Origin: Candidatus Opimibacter skivensis
GTDB taxonomy: Bacteria; Bacteroidota; Bacteroidia; Chitinophagales; Saprospiraceae
DNA: 64,000 nt
Direction: 5' to 3'
Assembly: GCA_016722045.1 (NCBI GenBank)
Contig: JADKGY010000001.1
Span: 496,001 to 560,000 of the forward strand
Part shown: positions 1 to 7,369 of the stretch, in pieces
How the letters are laid out: every line of letters starts with the position of its first letter
How positions within the stretch are numbered: position 1 is the first letter of the stretch
Notes under the pieces: model-generated
The model's database searches: none
What the model was told of the DNA's origin: nothing
Seen by the model: only the letters and a program-made list of their open reading frames with translations
Made by a program: the position numbers and the translations under genes

Positions 1-2
1 TT

Positions 3-875
3 TTTTCAGCATTAGGTATGCTTTGCAAAATGCCCGCTGCCTGCGTGATGGGCATTATGGCAGCACCGCTTTTTGCAATCAAAGCAGACAGGAAGCAAAA
101 GCTTAATCTATTGGGAGGTTCCATCATAGCTGTTTGTGCCATGGGAGCGTGGTATTTTGTATGGGCGCCATGGGCTGAAAGAGAATATGGGTTTCCACTT
201 TTTTTTGCGACTAGTATCACCGAAGGTCTCAGCCAGCTAATAGCGATGAAGAATGATACAATCTCCAGGTTTTACCCAATCGCTCTTACGAGTAGAATTG
301 CCTTTGTGTTTTGTATGATCGGACTGCTATGGATGTTTTGGAAAAAAAACAGGCCACTTGCATTTGCATTTGCAGCATCCACTGCACTGTTGTTCGGTCT
401 CATGTTGAAGGCCGGAGGCACGTTTTCAGGGCACGTTTATTATATTATTCCTTATGTACCCATGATGGCTTTGCTTGCAGGCTATGGATTGAGTGAAGCC
501 ATAAAAAACAAGTGGTTACAAATAACGCTCTTACTTTTGATTACCATTGAAGCTGTTGTACAACACAAATCTGATTTCTTTATACCCTATGAAGATCTGA
601 AGTTTTTGAAACTGGAAAAAATTGCTGATCAATATGTGCCAAAAGATTCAAGGATACTGGTCAACAATCGTGAAGGCTCACCCGTGATGATGTATTTCGC
701 GCATCGGCGTGGCTGGACAGTCACAGATCGAATGAAAGACTCCTCCTGGGTCGCCGGTGAATCAACTGTAGGCTTGCAATATATTATCATCGAACGATCA
801 CGCTGGCATGATACGTTGTCATTTCCCATGCTCTATCAAGACAATGATTTCCAGGTTTATAAAACAATGAAATAA
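3..875 (+). CDS. Membrane glycosyltransferase (GT39/ArnT-like), C-terminal part
   Basis: The reading frame is open to the left edge, so the N-terminal catalytic part lies outside the window and about 290 residues remain. What is visible is a series of hydrophobic helices (an Ala/Met-rich stretch near the start, then segments around GGSIIAVCAMGAWYFVW, IAFVFCMIGLLWMF and VYYIIPYVPMMALLAGYG) followed by a soluble C-terminal tail. This is the usual layout of the dolichyl-phosphate-mannose/ArnT-type GT39 family, which transfers sugars from lipid carriers at the outer face of the inner membrane. The family call rests on topology and general resemblance, because the catalytic N-terminal loop is not visible. 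It ends 6 bp before the VOC gene, so the two are probably co-transcribed. Confidence 0.6.
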   Translation, partial: FSALGMLCKMPAACVMGIMAAPLFAIKADRKQKLNLLGGSIIAVCAMGAWYFVWAPWAEREYGFPLFFATSITEGLSQLIAMKNDTISRFYPIALTSRIAFVFCMIGLLWMFWKKNRPLAFAFAASTALLFGLMLKAGGTFSGHVYYIIPYVPMMALLAGYGLSEAIKNKWLQITLLLLITIEAVVQHKSDFFIPYEDLKFLKLEKIADQYVPKDSRILVNNREGSPVMMYFAHRRGWTVTDRMKDSSWVAGESTVGLQYIIIERSRWHDTLSFPMLYQDNDFQVYKTMK

Positions 876-881
876 TATCTT

Positions 882-1307
882 ATGAACAACTCAGTCTACC
901 CCTTTCATCTGGCAATACCTGTTGATAATCTCGCGATTGCCAGGCAATTTTATCACGATGTGATGAAATGTAAAGAAGGAAGAACATCTGAACTATGGAC
1001 TGATTACGATCTTTATGGGCATCAGTTAGTCATACATTATCAACCAAAAAGTGAACTCCGTGAGCATAGTAATCCCGTAGATGGCCATGATGTGCCGATT
1101 CCACACTTTGGTGTGGTCCTTCCATGGAAAGAATGGGAAGATCTTGCTCAGCGATTAAAAGATTCAGGAATTCAATTTATAATTGAACCATACATCCGTT
1201 TTAAGGGATTAGTTGGCGAACAGGCCACAATGTTTTTCAAAGATCCGTGCGGCAATGCATTGGAATTCAAAGCATTCAAGGATATTAACCAATTGTTTGC
1301 CAGGTGA
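882..1307 (+). CDS. VOC family (glyoxalase/dioxygenase-fold) protein
   Basis: A 141-residue protein with the paired beta-alpha-beta-beta-beta modules of the vicinal oxygen chelate superfamily. The expected metal ligands are in place: His9 in the first strand (FHLAIPV), His75 at the start of the second module (IPHFGVV) and Glu128 near the end (CGNALEFKAF). The motif FKDPCGNALEFK is typical of glyoxalase/bleomycin-resistance-like proteins. The substrate cannot be told from sequence; the fold covers glyoxalases, extradiol dioxygenases and antibiotic-binding proteins. The gene follows the membrane transferase by 6 bp, with no obvious promoter of its own. Confidence 0.85.
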   Translation: MNNSVYPFHLAIPVDNLAIARQFYHDVMKCKEGRTSELWTDYDLYGHQLVIHYQPKSELREHSNPVDGHDVPIPHFGVVLPWKEWEDLAQRLKDSGIQFIIEPYIRFKGLVGEQATMFFKDPCGNALEFKAFKDINQLFAR

Positions 1308-1334
1308 TGATACAGTAGGTTCGCTTTAAGGTGT

Positions 1335-1342
1335 TACTTTTG
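1335..1342 (+). promoter_or_regulatory. Promoter -7 box upstream of the secreted protease
   Basis: The octamer TACTTTTG matches the Bacteroidota sigma-A -7 consensus TAnnTTTG. It lies 41 bp before the protease ATG, between the VOC stop and that gene. I do not see a clear TTG at the -33 position, so only the -7 part is supported. Confidence 0.5.
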
Positions 1343-1383
1343 AGCTCTTATTAAACTTATCTAAGCCTTTCTCTACTGATCAC

Positions 1384-3198
1384 ATGCGTCGAATCGTCCT
1401 TCTGTATATACTTTCAGTAGCTTCATTTCAATTGGTCAGGTCACAGGTCACTTCGCATATTGAATTTCAGCGACAACCGGAAAAAGAGCTTCAGGTTATT
1501 CAGGTTAGTTGGTCAGATGCTGATAAAAAAAACTGGGACTTGACGAATGATGACAGGCTTGAGATCATGGGTGTGAAAACTAATATTCTTTCAACTTCTC
1601 TACCCTTAACGAAAGATCGGATTCCTACTTTTCAGTTTTCAATCAATCAACAATGTGACATCGAATTATTGTTGAACATTGATGAAATATCGCCGTCTGA
1701 AAAGATATTTCTTAAGGACTATGCGACGGATGAAATTATTTTTGAAGTTCCTCATTTAAATCATCATCAGTTCCTTACGCCTGCTTTTGATCCGCGTTCA
1801 ACATATCTCGTCTGGTCCGGAGATAATAATCAACGACATGAAAGTAAATTTTCTATTGATAACATATATGTACACAAACCTGAAGAGGGCAGGGACAGAG
1901 GCATTGGTTTTGGAACATCTCTAAGTTGTTTTCCGAACGCAGCCTGTAAACAAGATTCCATTCTTCAATTAATATCCAATACCACTGTTCGTATCAGAAT
2001 GGTCATGAACGAAGGAATAGGGTGGTGCTCAGGATCTTTTGTCAATACAACACGCAACGACAGATCGCCACTGATCCTTAGCGCATATCACTGCACATTT
2101 CAATATACCCCAAAGTATGATCTATGGCGTTTTGATCTTCAATACAAATCTGATTCATGCGCAAATCCAGTAGCTGAACCTCAGTATTTTTCACTCACGG
2201 GTTGTCAACTTAAAGCCTCTGGACAGGGATCTGATTTTTTATTGGTGCGCCTCAACAATGATGTTCCTTTAAATCAGGAAGTAACTTTTGCAGGTTGGAA
2301 TCGTGATTCAATTGCATTGCCGGATACACTTTACCTGGTGCATCATCCAAATGCGGATATCCGTAAATTTTCAACCTGTACAACAGGGGCAGTCATAAAT
2401 CAGAATCAAATCGGATGGTCTGAAGGATACACGACACCTGGCAAACATCATTTCAGTTTTAAGTTTACGGAGGGAGGACATCAGCCGGGGTCTTCAGGAG
2501 GGCCTGTTTTTAATCAGGATGGTTATCTCATAGGACAACTACATGGTGGGGCGATGGGATGCGAAGATGCCAATCATGCTTTCTCAGGACGTCTTGCAAA
2601 ATCATGGAATTATGGAACGACGGCTGCAACACGTTTAAAAGACTGGTTGGATCCTGATCAGATAGGAGTCACGCAATGGCCTTCGCTTGAAAATATCGTT
2701 AAAAATGATTTAGTTGATATACATGGACAGGTGTCTGATCCTTTAGGGCGTCCGGTTAAAAATGTGGAAGTCGTCATCACCGGTTCAACTTCACAAACCA
2801 TCATGACTGATGACCTGGGTCAATTCAGTCTCTCGGGAATAAATCGAAAAGGACATTACATCATCACACCGAAAAAGGATATTAATCAAACGAATGGTCT
2901 TAATGTTCTGGATCTCATCGCCATTCAGAAACATCTTCTTTCAAAAGATACATTTGATTTCCCCTGGCAATATATTGCTGCTGATGCTACTAACAACAAT
3001 CATGTTTCTGTAGGGGACATTGTATTGTTGCTTCGATTGCTATTAGGCAAGATATCTTATCTCCCTTCGTCACCTTCATGGAGATTTGATCCTCCCGTGA
3101 TTGAGCTTGATAACTTACCACAGGGATTACCTGCTCAACCTCAATTCACAGGTATCAAAATCGGGGATCTGAATAATACGGCGAATCCAGCGCAGTGA
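1384..3198 (+). CDS. Secreted trypsin-like serine protease with carboxypeptidase-regulatory and dockerin-like repeats
   Basis: A 604-residue exported protein. Residues 1-20 form a signal peptide (RRIVLLYILSVASFQLVRSQ). The central domain looks like a lysyl-endopeptidase/S1-type protease: His236 in LSAYHC, Asp284 in GSDFLLVRL and Ser371 in PGSSGGP form the triad, with many Cys residues likely in disulfides. Next comes a CarboxypepD_reg-like beta domain (VDIHGQVSDPLGRPVKNVEV), then two dockerin-like EF-hand half-repeats (NGLNVLDLIAIQKHLL and NNHVSVGDIVLLLRLLLG). The protein ends shortly after IKIGDLNNTANPAQ and has no T9SS sorting domain, unlike many multidomain secreted proteins of this group. 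It may therefore be retained in the periplasm, exported another way, or shortened. Role: extracellular or periplasmic proteolysis; cleavage specificity unknown. Confidence 0.85.
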   Translation: MRRIVLLYILSVASFQLVRSQVTSHIEFQRQPEKELQVIQVSWSDADKKNWDLTNDDRLEIMGVKTNILSTSLPLTKDRIPTFQFSINQQCDIELLLNIDEISPSEKIFLKDYATDEIIFEVPHLNHHQFLTPAFDPRSTYLVWSGDNNQRHESKFSIDNIYVHKPEEGRDRGIGFGTSLSCFPNAACKQDSILQLISNTTVRIRMVMNEGIGWCSGSFVNTTRNDRSPLILSAYHCTFQYTPKYDLWRFDLQYKSDSCANPVAEPQYFSLTGCQLKASGQGSDFLLVRLNNDVPLNQEVTFAGWNRDSIALPDTLYLVHHPNADIRKFSTCTTGAVINQNQIGWSEGYTTPGKHHFSFKFTEGGHQPGSSGGPVFNQDGYLIGQLHGGAMGCEDANHAFSGRLAKSWNYGTTAATRLKDWLDPDQIGVTQWPSLENIVKNDLVDIHGQVSDPLGRPVKNVEVVITGSTSQTIMTDDLGQFSLSGINRKGHYIITPKKDINQTNGLNVLDLIAIQKHLLSKDTFDFPWQYIAADATNNNHVSVGDIVLLLRLLLGKISYLPSSPSWRFDPPVIELDNLPQGLPAQPQFTGIKIGDLNNTANPAQ

Positions 3199-3272
3199 AG
3201 ATATTTTTGATTTTTGAAAAAGACTTTTCAATAATTTTTTGAGTTTCATAAAATGGTTGTGGTGGCCATGAG

Positions 3273-3494
3273 GTGGTCAAATTAAATGATCGATTGATGA
3301 CGAGCATTGCCATCAATACATTCAAACAAACGCCTTTAGTTGGTGATCTGATCTATAGGCGTAAATCCAGTGAATTTATGGAGCTGGATTTTTACTATAG
3401 TGGCGGAACATGGCCCGGAGTCTTTGAAATCAACCCGAAAACAAGAATATCCATAAAGGTTTTTAGCCAGTCTATCCTTGAAAAGAAGCCATAG
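3273..3494 (+). CDS. Possible small hypothetical protein (GTG start)
   Basis: A 73-codon reading frame opens at a GTG in the 373-bp space between the protease and the HD/PycTM gene. The product has no signal peptide or membrane segment; it contains an aromatic stretch (MELDFYYSGGTWPGVFEIN) that looks protein-like rather than random. I recognise no family. No promoter box or ribosome site is apparent, and the frame is closed by TAA 24 bp upstream of the GTG. It could be a genuine short gene, a decayed fragment or chance. Confidence 0.3.
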   Translation: MVKLNDRLMTSIAINTFKQTPLVGDLIYRRKSSEFMELDFYYSGGTWPGVFEINPKTRISIKVFSQSILEKKP

Positions 3495-3558
3495 AGAGTC
3501 CTTATTGACTAACTTCCGTCGAAATGGCTGTGAAAGGCAAATCTTAACAAAAACGGTA

Positions 3559-3566
3559 TAATTTTG
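3559..3566 (+). promoter_or_regulatory. Promoter -7 box of the HD/PycTM gene
   Basis: TAATTTTG matches TAnnTTTG and ends only 5 bp before the ATG at 3572. With Bacteroidota spacing, transcription would start at or just before the start codon, giving a leaderless or nearly leaderless message. Confidence 0.55.
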
Positions 3567-3571
3567 GCATC

Positions 3572-4771
3572 ATGGCCTTTGTGGAGCAACCTGACATCAT
3601 CACTGCGGCTGAAGATCACGTACGTCACATCTTCGAGCAGAAAATACCATCCGATATCTATACATATCACAATTGGGTTCATACGACCCAGGTACGTGAT
3701 GAGGTATTGGTCCTGGCCAGACAGGCAGGGATAACGAATGGTGACCTTGAAATGCTCAACCTGGCGGCCCTTTTTCATGATGTCGGCTTTTCAGAAGCTT
3801 ACTCAGGCCATGAGGAACGAAGTATCAAAATAGCCAGAGATTTCCTTTCTTCTCAGAATTATCCACAGGACAGGATTGAAACTATCGTAAAATATATTGA
3901 AGTGACCAAGATTGACGTGAAGCCCAACGGCAAGCTTGAGTCCCTAATGAAGGACGCGGATACAAGTTCACTCGGCAAATCGCATTTTCAGATTTATACG
4001 AATAGTCTCAGAAAGGAACTCAACACACTCCAAAATACGGTCTTGTCCAAAAAAGACTGGGCAAAAACAAACCTTAGATTTCTGGATGAACATGAATATT
4101 ACTCCGAAGCCGGAAGAGAAAGATACGCTGAGAAGAAAGCAGAAAACAGACGACTTCTTGTCAATGAATTAACACAAATTGAAGTGAAACCTGAAGAAAA
4201 GGATAAGGTGGTGAAGCCGAAGAAGGAAGACAAACTTAAAACGATTTCAAATAGCAAATCTGCTCAGAATCAATTTAAGACTGCGCTTCGTAACCACATC
4301 GCCCTGAGCTCCATGGCGGATAATAAAGCCAATAACATGGTCTCCATCAATGGCCTTATCATTGGTTTTGCACTTCCTTTGCTAGGTAAGGAAATTGCGC
4401 ATAATAAATATCTCCTTATCCCAACAGTGATGCTACTGATCGTTACGCTTTCGTCAATGGTCTTTGCTATACTGGCTACGAGACCGATACACATGAAAGG
4501 GGTCAGCAGTATGGAAAGCATCCTGAATAAAAAGTCTAACCTGTTTTTTTTCGGAAATTATTGGAGGATGTCTTATGATGAATATGCCAATGGTATGAAC
4601 GCGACCATAGCCGATGAAGAAATTATGAATGCAACGATAATGCGTGATCTGTTTTTTCTTGGAAAAACGCTTGGGTTCAAATACGCCTACCTGCGCTATT
4701 GTTATAGTATTTTCATGTTTGGCATTATCTCCACGGTACTAGCATTCGTTGGGGTGTTTATTTTCCTATAA
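3572..4771 (+). CDS. HD-domain phosphohydrolase fused to a PycTM (DUF5706) membrane domain
   Basis: A 399-residue two-part protein. The N-terminal half is an HD-domain metal-dependent phosphohydrolase: His37 (NWVHTTQV), His69-Asp70 (ALFHDVGF) and a later Asp in MKDADTSSLG give the H...HD...D set, as in nucleotide hydrolases. After a charged Lys/Glu linker (about 190-225), the C-terminal half carries the DUF5706/PycTM signature around DNKANNMVSINGLIIGF with membrane helices near 255-275, 283-306 and 376-398. PycTM is known as a membrane effector of Pycsar anti-phage systems, which respond to cyclic CMP or cyclic UMP. No pyrimidine cyclase is adjacent: tilS converges from the right and a secreted protease lies to the left. 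The HD part could degrade or sense a nucleotide signal. Function here is inferred, not shown. Confidence 0.8.
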   Translation: MAFVEQPDIITAAEDHVRHIFEQKIPSDIYTYHNWVHTTQVRDEVLVLARQAGITNGDLEMLNLAALFHDVGFSEAYSGHEERSIKIARDFLSSQNYPQDRIETIVKYIEVTKIDVKPNGKLESLMKDADTSSLGKSHFQIYTNSLRKELNTLQNTVLSKKDWAKTNLRFLDEHEYYSEAGRERYAEKKAENRRLLVNELTQIEVKPEEKDKVVKPKKEDKLKTISNSKSAQNQFKTALRNHIALSSMADNKANNMVSINGLIIGFALPLLGKEIAHNKYLLIPTVMLLIVTLSSMVFAILATRPIHMKGVSSMESILNKKSNLFFFGNYWRMSYDEYANGMNATIADEEIMNATIMRDLFFLGKTLGFKYAYLRYCYSIFMFGIISTVLAFVGVFIFL

Positions 4772-4783
4772 GATGAGATGACT

Positions 4784-6109
4784 TTATTTAAAGCTTAGTC
4801 TGTATATTTCTTTAACCCCCGAATTTACTTTAACTCTTTCATCAAGTCGCTTTCCGACGAGCCAGATTATGTGTTCTTTTGATCTCAGTACCATGACTTT
4901 ATTTTTTTCATGTTGTTCTAACTTAAGATCAACGAGGTAGTCCTGAATTTTTTTGTTTTTTCCGTGCATACCAATGGGTTGAAAATAATCGCCGACTACT
5001 ATTGAGGTGACTTCCAGAGGCCAGGATACATTGTGCAGATCAGCAAATTCAATGTCCGGATCTGAATCTATGGAAAACATATTGCCGGGTATTACTTCAA
5101 TAGTTAATTTATGATCTCCAATCTGAAAAGTTCCGGGTGAATCGATAAGAACAGGATGAAACAATTCTGTAGCCTCAAAATAAAAGCCATCAGAAGTTCT
5201 GGAAAGCCGGAAGGGATCATGAATCAGCACCTTACCGGAGTCAGCAAGAGATGATGTGATAAAATCATAACTCAACGACCACGGAAAACTTTTTTCTTCG
5301 AGCCATTTGAGTAAAAAAGCATACCCTGACGGTTCAACTTTAATGTTCCAACCTCCTGCATCCGGCAACAGATTATTTCTTTGCCAGGTTTGATATGTAT
5401 CATCCCATGCTTCCCACTCCAATTCAATTCTTTTCTTTTCACTCATCATTACTGCACTAAAGTCAGGATTGAGTTCAAGCAGTTGAGGAATTAAATGATG
5501 CCTGATGCGGTTTCGTTGATAATCATCCGAATCGTTGGATCTGTCAGTTCTATGTGGAATATGGTATGTTTTGGCAAAAGACTCGATTTCGTTTCTGGAA
5601 ATATCGATCATAGGTCTGATAAAATAATCGCGGCGGACAGGTATTCCTCTAAGACCTTTTATACCTGTGCCCCTCAAAAGATTTAAAAAAAATGTTTCCA
5701 TGCTGTCATCCTGATGGTGAGCAGTTGCCACCCAGTCAAAAGATTCGTTTTTTACAAGTTCTTTCCACCAGTCATACCGGATATCACGAGCTGCTGATTG
5801 AGTATTTAATTTATGGATGGCTGCATATTGTTTAGTATCTGCAACATATTCCAGGTAAGGAATATTTTGTTCTCTGCACCACGAACGTACAAGTGATGCA
5901 TCTTCATCCGATTCCTTGTCCCGGAGTTGAAAATTGACATGTGCTGCAGTCGGATTAAAGTTCAGTTCCTTCATGATGGCCAGCAAAACCATACTATCTA
6001 CTCCTCCGCTGACGCCAACTAAAAGTCTGGATGCGGGTTTTATCCCGAGATCTCCCAGTTTTTTTCTAACCTTTTGGAACAATGAAGAATTATGGATGGA
6101 CGTTTTCAA
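4784..6109 (-). CDS. tilS: tRNA(Ile)-lysidine synthetase
   Basis: The enzyme attaches lysine to C34 of the AUA-reading tRNA-Ile using ATP, which is essential for correct decoding. The 441-residue product has the N-type ATP pyrophosphatase loop SGGVDS at residues 34-39 (LLVGVSGGVDSMVLLAI), the HHQDDSMETFFLNLLRGTG segment, and RNRIRHHLIPQL, all hallmarks of TilS, plus the usual C-terminal substrate-binding domains. The best start is a TTG at 6107-6109, as no ATG lies before the P-loop in this frame. It is divergent from the lipoprotein gene and convergent with the HD/PycTM gene. Confidence 0.95.
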   Translation of the reverse strand: MKTSIHNSSLFQKVRKKLGDLGIKPASRLLVGVSGGVDSMVLLAIMKELNFNPTAAHVNFQLRDKESDEDASLVRSWCREQNIPYLEYVADTKQYAAIHKLNTQSAARDIRYDWWKELVKNESFDWVATAHHQDDSMETFFLNLLRGTGIKGLRGIPVRRDYFIRPMIDISRNEIESFAKTYHIPHRTDRSNDSDDYQRNRIRHHLIPQLLELNPDFSAVMMSEKKRIELEWEAWDDTYQTWQRNNLLPDAGGWNIKVEPSGYAFLLKWLEEKSFPWSLSYDFITSSLADSGKVLIHDPFRLSRTSDGFYFEATELFHPVLIDSPGTFQIGDHKLTIEVIPGNMFSIDSDPDIEFADLHNVSWPLEVTSIVVGDYFQPIGMHGKNKKIQDYLVDLKLEQHEKNKVMVLRSKEHIIWLVGKRLDERVKVNSGVKEIYRLSFK

Positions 6110-6165
6110 ACTGAAATTTATAAATGTGATTTTAGAGGATATATGACATATTTCTCACAGATGTA

Positions 6166-6173
6166 TACATTTG
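6166..6173 (+). promoter_or_regulatory. Promoter -7 box for the lipoprotein gene
   Basis: TACATTTG fits TAnnTTTG and lies 13 bp before ATG 6187 (19 bp before the alternative ATG 6193), in the intergenic space shared with divergent tilS. Confidence 0.5.
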
Positions 6174-6186
6174 TGTCCTAAAAATA

Positions 6187-6687
6187 ATGGTAATGAGATC
6201 AATTCAACTGTTTTGCTTTTTAATCCTGTCCCTGGCATTTGCCGGATGTAGTCAGAAACCAGCTGCAGATAAAGCTGCAAATATGCCTACAACTGAACAA
6301 CCATCAAAGCCATCTACTCCTGCTGATAAAAGCGAAGGTGGTCATGATTATACCTTTCTCACGGTTAAAATGCTCCAATATAGAGCTGCACTTGTTCCCG
6401 GTAAAGATCCAAAAGAACAACCTTTCAGTGGACATTGGATAAAACTTGATTCTGATGGCACCTTTAAGTCAGGTATATATGACAAACAAACGCATACAGG
6501 TAAGTGGACATATAACCATGACGCTACTACATTGCTGCTTCAACCTGATACCAAAGATTTCAAAACCACGGAGTGGAAGGTCATATTCAATGATGATATG
6601 ATCGTATTCATCGGAACGGCTTCATATGGTGATAGTGGGACTCAGATACAACTGACGCGTATTGACAAGTATCCCGAGAAACAGTAA
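6187..6687 (+). CDS. Lipoprotein of unknown function
   Basis: A 166-residue exported lipoprotein: hydrophobic leader followed by lipobox LAFAGC with Cys21 as the lipidation site. A low-complexity Pro/Ser/Thr/Lys linker (about 25-50) precedes a small domain with the pattern GHWIKLDSDGTFKSGIYD...HTGKWTYNHDATTLLL, resembling lipocalin-like or META-type beta-barrel domains that bear a G-x-W motif. I do not recognise a specific family. A second in-frame ATG (6193) gives a slightly shorter leader and is equally possible. The stop codon is directly followed by an array of 7-bp repeats. Confidence 0.75.
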   Translation: MVMRSIQLFCFLILSLAFAGCSQKPAADKAANMPTTEQPSKPSTPADKSEGGHDYTFLTVKMLQYRAALVPGKDPKEQPFSGHWIKLDSDGTFKSGIYDKQTHTGKWTYNHDATTLLLQPDTKDFKTTEWKVIFNDDMIVFIGTASYGDSGTQIQLTRIDKYPEKQ

Positions 6688-6715
6688 CGAGTAACGAGTG
6701 ACGAGTGACGAGTCA
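6688..6715 (+). repeat. Four tandem 7-bp repeats (CGAGTRA)
   Basis: Immediately after the lipoprotein stop codon there are four head-to-tail heptamers: CGAGTAA, CGAGTGA, CGAGTGA, CGAGTCA. This is one of several period-7 arrays in intergenic spaces of this window. Confidence 0.8.
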
Positions 6716-6772
6716 CTGTATTCAGTATTCACTTAGATGACGTGCATAAAGGAATAGATCCAGGAATAAATT

Positions 6773-7354
6773 TTAATGCATACGGTCGCCGCGCAAGGCT
6801 AATGATTGCATGATGCCGGATTCGAAATCGAGGTATTCCTGCCAGCGTGCTTTTACTTTTGACTGATCCCCATATCGGTTGGCGAGATCAATAAAAAGCC
6901 TGTAGTGACCTGCTTCGGAAACCATAAACCCATGATAAAAATCCTTAAGCTTATCGTCTGATAGATGAAGTGACAGAAGCCGGAAACGTTCACAACTTCT
7001 GGCTTCGATAAGTGCGAACACAAGAAGCTTTTCAACAAGATGGTCTTCTCTGGAGCCTCCTTTCAATTCAAATTGCTTTAGGAGATTTACGTATTCGTCT
7101 TTGCGCTGTCTTCCGAGCGTAAGTCCACGTTTTTTCAATTCTGCGAGGACAAGACGGAAATGTCCCCATTCCTCTGTTACAATTGGTGCGAGCGCCTCGA
7201 CCATTTCTATTTTCTCAGGATATGTCTGAATAAGTGAGATACAGGACGTAGCTGCTTTTTGCTCACAATACGCATGGTCAGTCAGTATGTCTTCAAGTGT
7301 AATTTCTGTAAGATTGACCCACCTGGGATCTGTAGGCAATTTTAATCCGAGCAT
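6773..7354 (-). CDS. miaE: tRNA-(ms2io6A)-hydroxylase-type diiron enzyme MiaE
   Basis: A 193-residue ferritin-like four-helix protein. Iron-binding Glu and His residues are visible in the helices: E in LTDHAYCEQKAA, E-x-x-H in VTEEWGHFRLV, E in LIEARSCERFRLL and E-x-x-H in VSEAGHYRLFIDL. This is the MiaE pattern, an oxygen-dependent enzyme that hydroxylates the isopentenyl group of ms2i6A37 in tRNA. The start (MLGLKLPTDPRW) matches the family. It lies 15 bp downstream of the 461-residue envelope protein on the same strand, so they probably share a transcript. Confidence 0.92.
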   Translation of the reverse strand: MLGLKLPTDPRWVNLTEITLEDILTDHAYCEQKAATSCISLIQTYPEKIEMVEALAPIVTEEWGHFRLVLAELKKRGLTLGRQRKDEYVNLLKQFELKGGSREDHLVEKLLVFALIEARSCERFRLLSLHLSDDKLKDFYHGFMVSEAGHYRLFIDLANRYGDQSKVKARWQEYLDFESGIMQSLALRGDRMH

Positions 7355-7369
7355 TTTATCAATTTAGTA

